From contig CAZRYZ010000027.1 of the NCBI GenBank assembly GCA_964604465.1, positions 1 through 16,917 of the forward strand: a stretch of DNA of 16,917 nucleotides, given 5' to 3'. The notes beneath the pieces were generated by a model that saw only the letters and a list, made by a program, of their open reading frames with translations, made no database searches and was not told the DNA's origin. A program made the translations under genes and the position numbers. Within the stretch, counting starts at the first letter, position 1. Each line of letters opens with the position of its first letter. Below are positions 6,989 to 14,489 of this stretch, in pieces. The stretch is from Fluviibacter sp964604465 (lineage in GTDB: Bacteria; Pseudomonadota; Gammaproteobacteria; Burkholderiales; Rhodocyclaceae).

Positions 6989-8191
6989 ATGACCTCGATT
7001 TTTGCAGACGTTGCACTTGCCCCGCGCGACCCGATTCTTGGCCTGACCGAAGCCTTTAATGCCGATACCCGTGACACCAAGGTCAACCTCGGTGTAGGCG
7101 TCTACTACGACGACAATGGCAAACTACCCCTACTCAAGGCTGTGCGCGCTGCCGAAGAAGCCCGTATGCAGAATCCGCCCGCTCGCGGCTATCAGCCGAT
7201 CGAAGGCTCGGTAGCCTACGACCAGGCGGTTCAGGCGCTGCTCTTTGGCCATGACACCCAGCTGCTGCGTGACAAGCGCGTCATCACGGCTCAGGCCATC
7301 GGCGGTACCGGCGCCCTGAAAATTGGTGCTGACTATCTGATGCGTCTGGTCCCTAAGGCTACGGTCTATATCAGCGACCCGTCCTGGGAGAACCATCGCG
7401 CCCTCTTCGAGGCCGCCGGCTTCCCGGTGAAGATCTACCGCTATTACGATGCCGCAACGCGTGGCGTGAACTTCGAAGGCATGCTCGCCGACCTCAACGC
7501 CATGCCCAAGGACTCGGTAGTCCTTCTGCATGCCTGCTGCCATAACCCCACCGGGGCAGACCTGAGCAACGAGCAGTGGGATCAAGTGATTGCCGCGATC
7601 CGTGCCAAGGGTCTGATTCCGTTCCTCGATATGGCTTACCAGGGATTCGCTGAAGGCATCCAGCCCGATGCCGTCGTCCTCGACAAGTTTGCCCATTCAG
7701 GCCTGCAGTTTCTGGTCTCGTCCTCGTTCTCCAAGTCCTTCTCGCTCTACGGCGAACGGGTGGGCGCCCTGTCGATCGTTACCGAATCGGCGGACGAATC
7801 GGCACGTGTTATGTCGCAGCTCAAGCGCGTCATCCGCACCAACTATTCCAACCCACCGACACACGGTGCAGCCATCGTGACTGCCGTGCTGACCAGCCCC
7901 GAGCTGCGCGTGATGTGGGAGCAAGAACTCGCCGAAATGCGCGACCGCATCCGTGCCATGCGCCATGCCCTGGTCGACAAGCTGAAGGCCAAGGGCGTCA
8001 AGCAGGACTTCAGCTTTGTCATCCAGCAACGTGGCATGTTCTCGTACACCGGCCTGACTGCCGAGCAGGTGGATGTGCTGCGCGACAAGTATGGGATTTA
8101 CGCCGTTTCAACAGGTCGTATCTGCCTCGCAGCGCTCAACAGCAAGAACATTGATGCCGTGGCCGATGCCATTGCAGCAGTCGTTGCCTGA
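6989..8191 (+). CDS. Aromatic-amino-acid / aspartate aminotransferase (class I)
   Basis: PLP-dependent transaminase of subfamily I-alpha that moves amino groups between aspartate, phenylalanine or tyrosine and 2-oxoglutarate; cytoplasmic. Seen in the 400-aa sequence: the Schiff-base lysine K249 in SSSFSKSFSLYGERVG, cofactor-contacting N186 (HNPTGAD), D214 and Y217 (LDMAYQGF), R257 in the phosphate site, and the substrate-carboxylate arginine R377 (GRICLAAL). The motif SFSKSFSLYGERVG is closer to E. coli TyrB (SFSKIFSLYGERVG) than to AspC, so aromatic substrates are likely, but both activities usually overlap and I leave the symbol blank. The start has a good Shine-Dalgarno (GGAG, 5 nt before ATG). 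The leader carries two inverted repeats and a tiny overlapping ORF. The gene stands alone, ending at the terminator at 8210-8237. Confidence 0.96.
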   Translation: MTSIFADVALAPRDPILGLTEAFNADTRDTKVNLGVGVYYDDNGKLPLLKAVRAAEEARMQNPPARGYQPIEGSVAYDQAVQALLFGHDTQLLRDKRVITAQAIGGTGALKIGADYLMRLVPKATVYISDPSWENHRALFEAAGFPVKIYRYYDAATRGVNFEGMLADLNAMPKDSVVLLHACCHNPTGADLSNEQWDQVIAAIRAKGLIPFLDMAYQGFAEGIQPDAVVLDKFAHSGLQFLVSSSFSKSFSLYGERVGALSIVTESADESARVMSQLKRVIRTNYSNPPTHGAAIVTAVLTSPELRVMWEQELAEMRDRIRAMRHALVDKLKAKGVKQDFSFVIQQRGMFSYTGLTAEQVDVLRDKYGIYAVSTGRICLAALNSKNIDAVADAIAAVVA

Positions 8192-8209
8192 TCCTGAACC
8201 AGGCATCAG

Positions 8210-8237
8210 AAAAAACGCACCTTCGGGTGCGTTTTTA
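8210..8237 (+). terminator. Rho-independent terminator with UUCG tetraloop
   Basis: AAAAACGCACC (8211-8221) and GGTGCGTTTTT (8226-8236) are perfectly complementary around the very stable tetraloop TTCG (8222-8225). A-run and T-run are symmetric, so it can work on both strands, for the aminotransferase from the left and for the ankyrin gene from the right. A short hairpin GCCTG/CAGGC (8186-8190/8200-8204) over the aminotransferase stop codon precedes it. The assembly gap begins at the next base. Confidence 0.94.
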
Positions 8238-8337
8238 NNNNNNNNNNNNNNNNNNNNNNNNNNNNNNNNNNNNNNNNNNNNNNNNNNNNNNNNNNNNNNN
8301 NNNNNNNNNNNNNNNNNNNNNNNNNNNNNNNNNNNNN
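8238..8337. other. Assembly gap of exactly 100 N
   Basis: One hundred consecutive N. The round number is the usual scaffold placeholder, so the true distance is unknown. Reading frames crossing it, including an apparent stop at 8235-8237 for the ankyrin gene, cannot be trusted. The gap starts right after a perfect terminator hairpin, a structure that can stall sequencing or break assembly, and other genes could be missing here. Confidence 0.98.
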
Positions 8338-9032
8338 GCCTTTTCCGTATCGGTTAATTCGGAATCATCCGGCTCGGCTAGAACGGCATTCTTGGCGAAT
8401 CCCACGGTCGCCTGAGCTTTCATGATCTTCTCGGCAATATCGGTATTCCCTGTCTGCAAGGCCCAATCCACAGCGCTTTCGCCGCCCTTAGTCCAGGTCG
8501 GGTCGGCACCGGCCGCTAACAGACGATCGACCATGGCTTCCTGCCCCTGTTGGGCAGCAAACATTAACGCCGATGCCAGGCTGGGGTTATTGGCATTCGG
8601 ATCAGCTCCCTTCGATAACAGGTAATCAAAGAGCTCCATGTTCTTTCCCCAGACCGCATAGGTCAACGGCTGCCAGCCCTGCTTACGATTGACCGGCAAA
8701 CCCGCTTTCAACATCATCTGCACGATCGCGAGATTGCCCTTGATCGCGCCATAATTAAGCGCATCATCCCCGGCCCGGTTCTGTATCGCCGGGTTGGCTC
8801 CTGACGAAAGCAACACGGCCACAACATCCGTATTGCTGTTGGCGGCTGCATGTATCAACAGACTATTCCCCTGGCGATCCACGTAATTCGGATCAAATCC
8901 GGCCTTCAAGCCTTCTCGAACCGTTTCGGTATCACCGCCCTTGGCCGCAGCTACCATATTGTCGGCGTTGACGGCAGCATAGGCGATGCTTGCCATCACC
9001 AGACTGCAAATCAACAGGATCCACTTCTTCAT
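8338..9032 (-). CDS. Secreted ankyrin-repeat protein, 3' end lost in the gap
   Basis: The visible 231 residues begin with a Sec signal peptide (MKKWILLICSLVMASIAYA, cleavage likely after A19), so the mature protein should be periplasmic. About six ankyrin repeats follow (about 23-207), with typical features such as LIHAAANSNTDVVAVLLSSGANP and LMFAAQQGQEAMVDRLLAAGADP. Ankyrin repeats bind proteins and have no enzymatic role of their own, so the partner is unknown. After the repeats comes an acidic linker (EPDDSELTDTEK), and then the sequence enters the N gap; the true C-terminus is not visible. The ATG overlaps the tatD stop as ATGA, and a GAGGG Shine-Dalgarno lies 7 nt upstream, so it is translationally coupled to tatD. 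Periplasmic ankyrin proteins near catalase genes (AnkB type) protect against peroxide; there is no catalase here. Confidence 0.88.
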
Positions 9033-9829
9033 GCAAAAACCCTCGGTTCCAATACAGGGGCCGCTGCCGGGAAAAGCCGCAGAAAATTCCGGCTGCTGGC
9101 CACAGCGACCTCTTCCAGAGAAATCTGGCGGAGGTCTGCAATTGCCTCTGCCACGTGCTTAACGTAAGCCGGCTCATTTGGTTTACCCCGATACGGCACT
9201 GGCGCCAGATAGGGGGCATCGGTCTCGACCAGCAGCCGGTCGAGTGGGATCGAACGTGCCACCTCATGCACCTGCTCGGCCTTCTTGAAACTGACAATGC
9301 CGGATAAAGAGATATAAAAGCCCAGATCAATGCCGGCACGTGCCACGTCCAGAGATTCCGTAAAACAGTGCAGGATGCCTCCCACCGAATCAGCCCCCTC
9401 TTCTTTCAGGATCCTCAACGTATCGGCCGAGGCCTCGCGGGTATGAATCACTAGCGGCTTCTTCAGTTCACGGGCTGCACGGATATGCACCCGGAAGCGT
9501 TCACGCTGCCACTCGGGCTGATCTTTATGCCAGTGATAGTCCAGCCCGGTCTCACCGATAGCCAGCACTTTGGCATCATCTGCCAGGCTACAAAGCGTCG
9601 CGACATCGGGCTCCTGATGGTCGGCATATTCGGGATGCACGCCCACCGAGGCAAACACCTGCTCATGGGCTCGGGCAATAGCCAGTACCTGAGGCGCCTC
9701 TTCCAGGGTGACACCAATCGTCATGCAACCGGCGATACCGTTGGTGTCCATGGCAGCCAGCACCTCCGGCAAACGGTTAGCAAGCCCATCAAAATCCAGA
9801 TGGCAGTGTGAATCAATCAATCGGGTCAT
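9029..9829 (-). CDS. tatD: TatD-family metal-dependent DNase
   Basis: Cytoplasmic TIM-barrel hydrolase; TatD enzymes act as 3'-5' exonucleases on DNA or RNA and are linked to repair and DNA fragmentation, despite the name having no established role in Tat export. Metal ligands are all present: H8 and H10 (SHCHLD), E93 (IGETGLDYH), H129 (VIHTREA), H154 (LHCFTE) and D204 (VETDAPYLAP). The length of 266 aa is normal (E. coli TatD and YcfH are about 260-265). The ATG at 9829 follows the holB stop by 5 nt and has a poor Shine-Dalgarno, fitting coupling to holB. The holB-tatD arrangement matches the ycfH (tatD-like) neighbourhood, so a YcfH orthologue is the likeliest identity; the exact substrate is not predictable. 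Confidence 0.95.
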   Translation of the reverse strand: MTRLIDSHCHLDFDGLANRLPEVLAAMDTNGIAGCMTIGVTLEEAPQVLAIARAHEQVFASVGVHPEYADHQEPDVATLCSLADDAKVLAIGETGLDYHWHKDQPEWQRERFRVHIRAARELKKPLVIHTREASADTLRILKEEGADSVGGILHCFTESLDVARAGIDLGFYISLSGIVSFKKAEQVHEVARSIPLDRLLVETDAPYLAPVPYRGKPNEPAYVKHVAEAIADLRQISLEEVAVASSRNFLRLFPAAAPVLEPRVFA

Positions 9830-9834
9830 GGTCG

Positions 9835-10929
9835 TCAGTCTCGGGCGTTATACAGCCCGATCATTTGAGAAAACAGGGATTCGAGAAACAGTCGCAAATT
9901 CAGCGGGTGGGCACTGAGGCGCCGCGCTTCAATCAGACGATCCGGAATACGTGCCAGCTGGGCATCGTTCACCTTGGTTGCCAGTCGCTCAAGCGCAGGG
10001 GCCGCTTCCGGAAAGACACTCGGAGTCGAGCCCAGGCGGACCAGCTGCAGATCCAGAACCCATCGTTGCAACCAGTCGATCAACTGTGCCAGACGTAAAC
10101 CCGATTGGTCGCCCTTGATCACCGCCTCACAAGTCTTTGCCAGGGCCAGGGCATCCATCCGCTCTCCGGCAGGCAGCTCGGCCAGCAGGGCTTCAATCAA
10201 CGCCACCTCCGCCATGGCCTCATCAGAGGCTGAAGCATCCTTGCTGGCAGCACGGGCTAAAACCATGGCAAATCGTAAGGCACCGGCACATCGGTTTAGC
10301 CAGAGCGCACCTACAACCGCCGGTATACCTGCAGCCGCTAATTGAGACAAAGCTTCAGAGGTTTGGGGCACCCGCAGGGGAACTGCACGCGTTCGGCTGC
10401 GTACCGTGGGCAATAAGCGTTCAGCGGCATGGCTGACCAGAATAAAATGGACACCCGCTGGCGGCTCTTCGAGAGACTTAAGCAGCGAATTGGCGGTGGC
10501 CTCATTCATGGCCTCGGCCGGTTCGATCAGTACAACCCGCCGGTCACGGTGACTCCCCACCTGGACAAAAGCCTCAAGACCGCGAATCTGATCAATCCGG
10601 ATCTGTTCACTTTTTTTTCGGTCAGCCTTTACGGCTGGCTTATCGCCGTCATCAACGACAACGTCCTCTTCGTAGGCCTCAGGTCGAATACGCCGAAAAT
10701 CCGGATGGTTACCCGAAGCATGCCAGGTACAGGCCGTACAGATCCCACAGGCTAAGCCATCGTCACGCGGTGACTCACACAACAGGCTAGCCGCTAGCAG
10801 CTCCGCAAAGGCCAGCTTACCAATACCGGCAGGGCCAGTGAGCAGCAGGGCGTGCGGTAGGCGATCTTCCTGACGGGCACGAAGCAGTTGTGCCCATGCT
10901 CCGGAATGAATCTGATCCCAGGCCAGCAT
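9835..10929 (-). CDS. holB: DNA polymerase III subunit delta'
   Basis: Delta' is part of the clamp-loader complex that opens and places the beta clamp on primed DNA. The N-terminal AAA+ domain shows a degenerate P-loop TGPAGIGK (31-38), and the zinc module carries four cysteines, C51, C61, C64 and C67, matching the spacing in E. coli (50, 59, 62, 65). The stretch RIDQIRGLEAFVQVGSHRDRRVVLIEPAEAMNEATANSLLKSLEEPP is typical of the family. An acidic insertion (about 86-98, EEDVVVDDGDKP) lies between the zinc module and this region. The 364-aa length is slightly above the E. coli 334. The ATG is 1 nt after the tmk stop and the gene ends 5 nt before tatD, so it is in the middle of a tight operon. 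Confidence 0.96.
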   Translation of the reverse strand: MLAWDQIHSGAWAQLLRARQEDRLPHALLLTGPAGIGKLAFAELLAASLLCESPRDDGLACGICTACTWHASGNHPDFRRIRPEAYEEDVVVDDGDKPAVKADRKKSEQIRIDQIRGLEAFVQVGSHRDRRVVLIEPAEAMNEATANSLLKSLEEPPAGVHFILVSHAAERLLPTVRSRTRAVPLRVPQTSEALSQLAAAGIPAVVGALWLNRCAGALRFAMVLARAASKDASASDEAMAEVALIEALLAELPAGERMDALALAKTCEAVIKGDQSGLRLAQLIDWLQRWVLDLQLVRLGSTPSVFPEAAPALERLATKVNDAQLARIPDRLIEARRLSAHPLNLRLFLESLFSQMIGLYNARD

Positions 10930-10930
10930 G

Positions 10931-11560
10931 TCAGTTCAGCAAATCTTCAAGCGCAGCGAGGATCTGATCACGCACCTCGTCAATAGGCACATCGGAGGCG
11001 ACCCGGCGAATCCGATCGGGCTGGGTCGCCAGGCGTGCATGATAGGCATCGCGCACCCGTTGATGAAAATCTGCGGCTTCGCGCTCGAACCGGTCCAGAA
11101 TCCGGGTGTCATGCAGACGCGCCTGTGCCGTCTCGACCGAGACATCAAAGAGAATCGTACGATCAGGCTCCAGCCCTTCCTGCACCCAGGATTCCAGGGC
11201 GTCAAACTTCTCGGCCGGTACGCCGCGCCCCCCGACCTGATAAGCGTAGGTCGCATCCGAGAAACGATCTGAAATCACCCAGGCCCCGCGCGCCAGTGCC
11301 GGACGGATCACCGAGGCCAGATGCTCGGCACGAGCGGCAAACATGAGCATCATCTCGGTCTCGGGTGTCATGGGTTCGTTCAGTAGGATCGAACGTAAGG
11401 CCTCGCCCAGGGGCGTTCCGCCGGGTTCACGCGTCACCACCACATCGATACCACGAGCCGTCAACAACTCACGTAGCCATTCGATATGCGAGCTCTTACC
11501 GGCACCATCGATACCTTCAACAGTAATAAATCGGCCGGACGGGGTGGGACGCTGGTTCAC
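10931..11560 (-). CDS. tmk: Thymidylate kinase
   Basis: Phosphorylates dTMP to dTDP with ATP, the last specific step to dTTP. Seen: P-loop EGIDGAGKSS (15-24), the TREPGGTPLGE substrate loop (43-53), the DR motif (D98, R99, in SDRFSDATYAYQ), and the FDV motif (138-140) before the lid region. Length 209 aa is normal (E. coli 213). The start is GTG at 11560, overlapping the mltG stop as GTGA; a GAGG Shine-Dalgarno lies 6 nt upstream, which fixes the start. The stop is 1 nt before holB. The tmk-holB pairing downstream of mltG is conserved widely in beta- and gammaproteobacteria. Confidence 0.97.
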   Translation of the reverse strand: MNQRPTPSGRFITVEGIDGAGKSSHIEWLRELLTARGIDVVVTREPGGTPLGEALRSILLNEPMTPETEMMLMFAARAEHLASVIRPALARGAWVISDRFSDATYAYQVGGRGVPAEKFDALESWVQEGLEPDRTILFDVSVETAQARLHDTRILDRFEREAADFHQRVRDAYHARLATQPDRIRRVASDVPIDEVRDQILAALEDLLN

Positions 11561-12552
11561 TTCTGACCTCGTTGATATTGGTTGACTGCCTGATTATGCG
11601 CCTCTAGTGTGGCCGAAAACTGACTGCTACCATCACCACGCGCCACAAAGTACAAGGCATCCGTATTCGCCGGATGTGCCGCTGCTTGCAGGGAAGCCAA
11701 ACCCGGCATGCAGATCGGTGTGGGCGGCAGACCCGCCCGTGTATAAGTATTGTGGGCAGTATCACGTTGCAGATCGCCCTTGCGGAGATTACCGTCAAAG
11801 CGCTGACCCATGCCATAGATCACCGTAGGGTCGGTCTGCAGACGCATCCCCTTGCGGAGGCGGTTCACAAAGACCCCGGCAATCTGCGCCCGGTCCTTGG
11901 CTGCACCGGTTTCCTTTTCGATAATCGACGCCAGGATCAATAGATCATAAGGGGTCTTCAATGGCAGATTGGTGTCTCGCTCCCGCCAGATGGTATCTAG
12001 CTGTTTCTGCATTGCGGTCATGGCCCGACTGAGCACCTCGAGATCTTCGGACTGTTTGTCAAAACGATAGGTGTCGGGAAAGAACCAGCCTTCGGGCTTG
12101 CGATCCGGAACGCCCAGGCGGGTCATGATGGCCTGATCATCTAGCGCCTTCGTGGTGTGGACCAGATCCGGTAAGGTATTCAGACGCGCCCTTAGCTCCC
12201 GGAATGTGATGCCCTCGACAAACAGCACCTCACCCTGGCTGGTGTCGCCACTCGACAGCTTAGTCAGCAGCGCCCACAGGGAGAGGCCACGATCAAATTC
12301 ATAACTGCCCGCCTTGATACTCGTCGATAGCCCGGCCATGCGCCCCACGCCGGAAATAATCCAGGGAGACACCTGCACCCCCCCGGCATTCAGGGTTTGT
12401 GCCGCCAATTTTAACGAGGCGCCTTGGGGAATCCGGACCAGAATCTTTGACTCCGACAGCGGTACGGGCAAAATACGCAACGCGGCAACCACCAGCCCGA
12501 GCAACAGCCCGGTAGCCAGCACGATCTTGGTCAATCTGGTCAATTGCGTCAT
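11557..12552 (-). CDS. mltG: Endolytic murein transglycosylase MltG (YceG-like)
   Basis: Inner-membrane lytic transglycosylase that cleaves nascent glycan strands and is thought to end chain growth. The N-terminus has one transmembrane helix (about 9-28), followed by a LysM-like region and the YceG catalytic domain. The signature LASIIEKETGAAKDRAQIAGVFVNRLRKGMRLQTDPTVIYGMG contains the catalytic glutamate in IEKET (E212/E214 pair). The length of 331 aa matches E. coli (340). The ATG at 12552 has GAGG only 2-3 nt upstream, tighter than usual. The gene is the first of the operon mltG-tmk-holB-tatD-ankyrin. Its start is 8 bp from the divergent ygfZ start, so its promoter must lie inside ygfZ coding sequence. 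Confidence 0.96.
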   Translation of the reverse strand: MTQLTRLTKIVLATGLLLGLVVAALRILPVPLSESKILVRIPQGASLKLAAQTLNAGGVQVSPWIISGVGRMAGLSTSIKAGSYEFDRGLSLWALLTKLSSGDTSQGEVLFVEGITFRELRARLNTLPDLVHTTKALDDQAIMTRLGVPDRKPEGWFFPDTYRFDKQSEDLEVLSRAMTAMQKQLDTIWRERDTNLPLKTPYDLLILASIIEKETGAAKDRAQIAGVFVNRLRKGMRLQTDPTVIYGMGQRFDGNLRKGDLQRDTAHNTYTRAGLPPTPICMPGLASLQAAAHPANTDALYFVARGDGSSQFSATLEAHNQAVNQYQRGQK

Positions 12553-12560
12553 AGCCTCTT

Positions 12561-13496
12561 ATGATACCAATGATGAACACACCCAATCTCATTCCCCTGA
12601 CCCATCTGAGCGTTCTGGAACTGACCGGAGACGATGCCCAGACCTTCCTGCAAGCCCAGGTGCCCAGCGATGTCCGCCTGGTCACTGCAGAACATGCCCA
12701 GATTTCTGGCTGGTGTACTGCCAAGGGTCGTCTCCTCACCACCTTTGTCATCCTGCGCAGCGAGAGCGACCCTAAGGGTTACCGCCTTATTCTTGCCAGC
12801 GATGTGGCCGAGTCAGTTGCCAAACGCCTGAAAATGTTCGTTTTGCGGCTCAAGGTCCAGATCACACGCCTGGATGATCTTGTGGCCGGGCTGATCAACC
12901 CGCCGCCCCAACTAGAGCGCCTGAATCTTCCCACCGAAGCCTGGCAGGTTACCCACACCTCGGGTTTAACCGCCATCCGTCTTGACGATACCCGCATCCT
13001 CCTGACCGGCACCCGTGACAGTCTGGAAAGCGAGACAAAAGGATTCCCCACTGCGCCGGCCGAGGCCTGGTTCCGCGCCGATATCGAACAGGGCTTCCCA
13101 CTGGTTACCCAAGCTACCAGCGAGCTTTTTGTACCGCAGATGGTCAACCTCGACAAACTGGGGGGCGTCAGCTTCAAAAAAGGCTGCTACCCCGGTCAGG
13201 AGATCGTGGCGCGCACCCACTATCTGGGTAAGATCAAACGCCACCTCTACCGGATCAAAGCCTCGCAAGCGCTGACCGCCGGCGCGGATGTCCGCTCGGA
13301 TGTCCTCAACGGCCAGAGTGGCGGCAGCGTGCTGAGTGCCGCTCCTGATGAGTCCGGGCAATACTGGCTTGCCCTGGCCGTTTTACAGCAGGATGCCGCT
13401 AACGGTGCCAACTATATAGAGACAGAACAGGGGCGCGTCGACCTGACACTGCTTGATGAAGTCATGCCCACACCCGATGCCGCCCCACCCGCCTGA
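12561..13496 (+). CDS. ygfZ: tRNA-modifying / folate-binding protein YgfZ
   Basis: YgfZ is a tetrahydrofolate-binding, GcvT-like protein that helps repair or mature some iron-sulfur enzymes such as MiaB. The diagnostic motif K-G-C-Y-x-G-Q-E is present (FKKGCYPGQEIVARTHYLGKIKRHL) with the essential cysteine at C209. The N-terminal half has the GcvT-like folate fold (LTGDDAQTFLQAQVPSDV). Length 311 aa is close to the E. coli 326. Three in-frame ATGs lie at 12561, 12570 and 12573, none with a clear Shine-Dalgarno; the first is reported, but 12570 or 12573 are equally possible. The gene is divergent from mltG and converges on the YkuD gene with a 20-bp gap. Confidence 0.94.
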   Translation: MIPMMNTPNLIPLTHLSVLELTGDDAQTFLQAQVPSDVRLVTAEHAQISGWCTAKGRLLTTFVILRSESDPKGYRLILASDVAESVAKRLKMFVLRLKVQITRLDDLVAGLINPPPQLERLNLPTEAWQVTHTSGLTAIRLDDTRILLTGTRDSLESETKGFPTAPAEAWFRADIEQGFPLVTQATSELFVPQMVNLDKLGGVSFKKGCYPGQEIVARTHYLGKIKRHLYRIKASQALTAGADVRSDVLNGQSGGSVLSAAPDESGQYWLALAVLQQDAANGANYIETEQGRVDLTLLDEVMPTPDAAPPA

Positions 13497-13516
13497 TCAG
13501 CGAGCCAGGGTTCCAT

Positions 13517-13999
13517 TCAATTCTCGTCAATAAATACCGGGGTGCCTATGGGCACCTGGTCAAAGAGTTCCACCATATCGGTGTTTGCCATCCGGACACA
13601 GCCATGCGAACCCGGTATTCCGAGTGTGGTTTCATCGGGGGTGCCGTGGATATACACATAGCGGCGCATCGTATCCACCTGACCACCGCGGTTAACGCCG
13701 GGCTCCTCGCCACAGAGCCAGAGAATCCGGGTCAAAATCCAGTCCTTGCCGGGCTGGGCCGCTTTTAGTTCGGGTGTACAGATTTCGCCGGTCGGACGGC
13801 GACCCCGCAGCACTGCACCTAACGGTAACCCATCCCCGATTCGGGCACGAATCCGGTGCCTTCCACGCGGCGTCTGATAGCTGCCCATTTGCTCACCTGC
13901 ACCCCGGGCAGCGGTGGATACTTTATAACACTTGACCACCTGCCCCGCCGCATCAAAGAGCGTCAGGGTCTGGCGGGCAATCGAGACTTCAATTCGCAT
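13517..13999 (-). CDS. YkuD-domain L,D-transpeptidase-like protein without signal peptide
   Basis: YkuD enzymes cross-link or edit peptidoglycan stem peptides through a catalytic cysteine. The active-site motif is intact: H118 (YIHGTPDE), then H132, C134 and R136 in GSHGCVRM. The chosen ATG at 13999 gives 160 aa (MRIEVSIARQTLTLFD); an AGGA lies 6 nt before it, while the adjacent ATG at 14002 is only 3 nt away. The open frame extends to 14065, but that part lies inside tadA and gives no convincing signal peptide. The gene overlaps the tadA stop by 11 nt, so it is probably translated by coupling. The conserved segment IRARIGDGLPLGAVLRGRRPTGEI and DTMRRYVYIHG mark a known short betaproteobacterial subfamily. 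Without an export signal its site of action is unclear. Confidence 0.9.
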   Translation of the reverse strand: MRIEVSIARQTLTLFDAAGQVVKCYKVSTAARGAGEQMGSYQTPRGRHRIRARIGDGLPLGAVLRGRRPTGEICTPELKAAQPGKDWILTRILWLCGEEPGVNRGGQVDTMRRYVYIHGTPDETTLGIPGSHGCVRMANTDMVELFDQVPIGTPVFIDEN

Positions 14000-14489
14000 C
14001 ATGGTTCCTGGTGGCATCACGCAAAGCACGGGACTCAGAGCGGCGCCGCTGAAAAAATGCAGCAATCAGCGCAGCACTCTCCTCTGCCAATACCCCACCA
14101 GCCACTTCGGCATGGTGATTAAGCCGCGCCTCGGCAAACAGATCCACCACACTGCCACAGGCGCCCGTCTTGGGTTCCGGCGTGCCATACACCACCCGCG
14201 CAATCCGGGCGTGCTGGATGGCTCCCGCACACATGGCACAGGGTTCCACCGTCACATACAGGGTTGCACCGGGCAGGCGGTAATTGCCCACCGTTCTCGC
14301 CGCATCTCGCAGCGCCACAATTTCGGCGTGGGCGGTTGGGTCGTGAGATCTGATCGGCTGGTTATAGCCCCGACCGATCACGACCCCATCGCGCACCACA
14401 ATCGCACCGACGGGCACCTCATCCGCAGCATCGCCCTCTGCCGCCAAGGCGAGAGCCATGCTCATAAAATCCTGATCCATTGGGGTCAT
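13989..14489 (-). CDS. tadA: tRNA adenosine(34) deaminase
   Basis: TadA deaminates A34 to inosine in the anticodon of tRNA-Arg(ACG), an essential wobble modification. The zinc-binding cytidine-deaminase fold is clear: HAE (H54, proton-shuttling E56) and PCAMC (C84, C87), matching E. coli H57, E59, C87 and C90. The 166-aa length is normal. The ATG at 14489 overlaps the upstream stop as ATGA, indicating coupling; an ATG at codon 4 is an alternative. It is the middle gene of a three-gene minus-strand operon, between a channel-like membrane protein and a YkuD protein. Confidence 0.96.
   Translation of the reverse strand: MTPMDQDFMSMALALAAEGDAADEVPVGAIVVRDGVVIGRGYNQPIRSHDPTAHAEIVALRDAARTVGNYRLPGATLYVTVEPCAMCAGAIQHARIARVVYGTPEPKTGACGSVVDLFAEARLNHHAEVAGGVLAEESAALIAAFFQRRRSESRALRDATRNHDAN

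Noticed and set aside
7130..7696. 188-codon minus-strand frame inside the aminotransferase gene
   Set aside because: It lies fully opposite a strongly conserved enzyme gene and has no domain signal or promoter.
8235..8337. Stop codon of the ankyrin gene at 8235-8237
   Set aside because: The frame reaches it only by counting through 100 placeholder N and it lies in the T-run of a terminator. The gene was left as 3'-partial instead.
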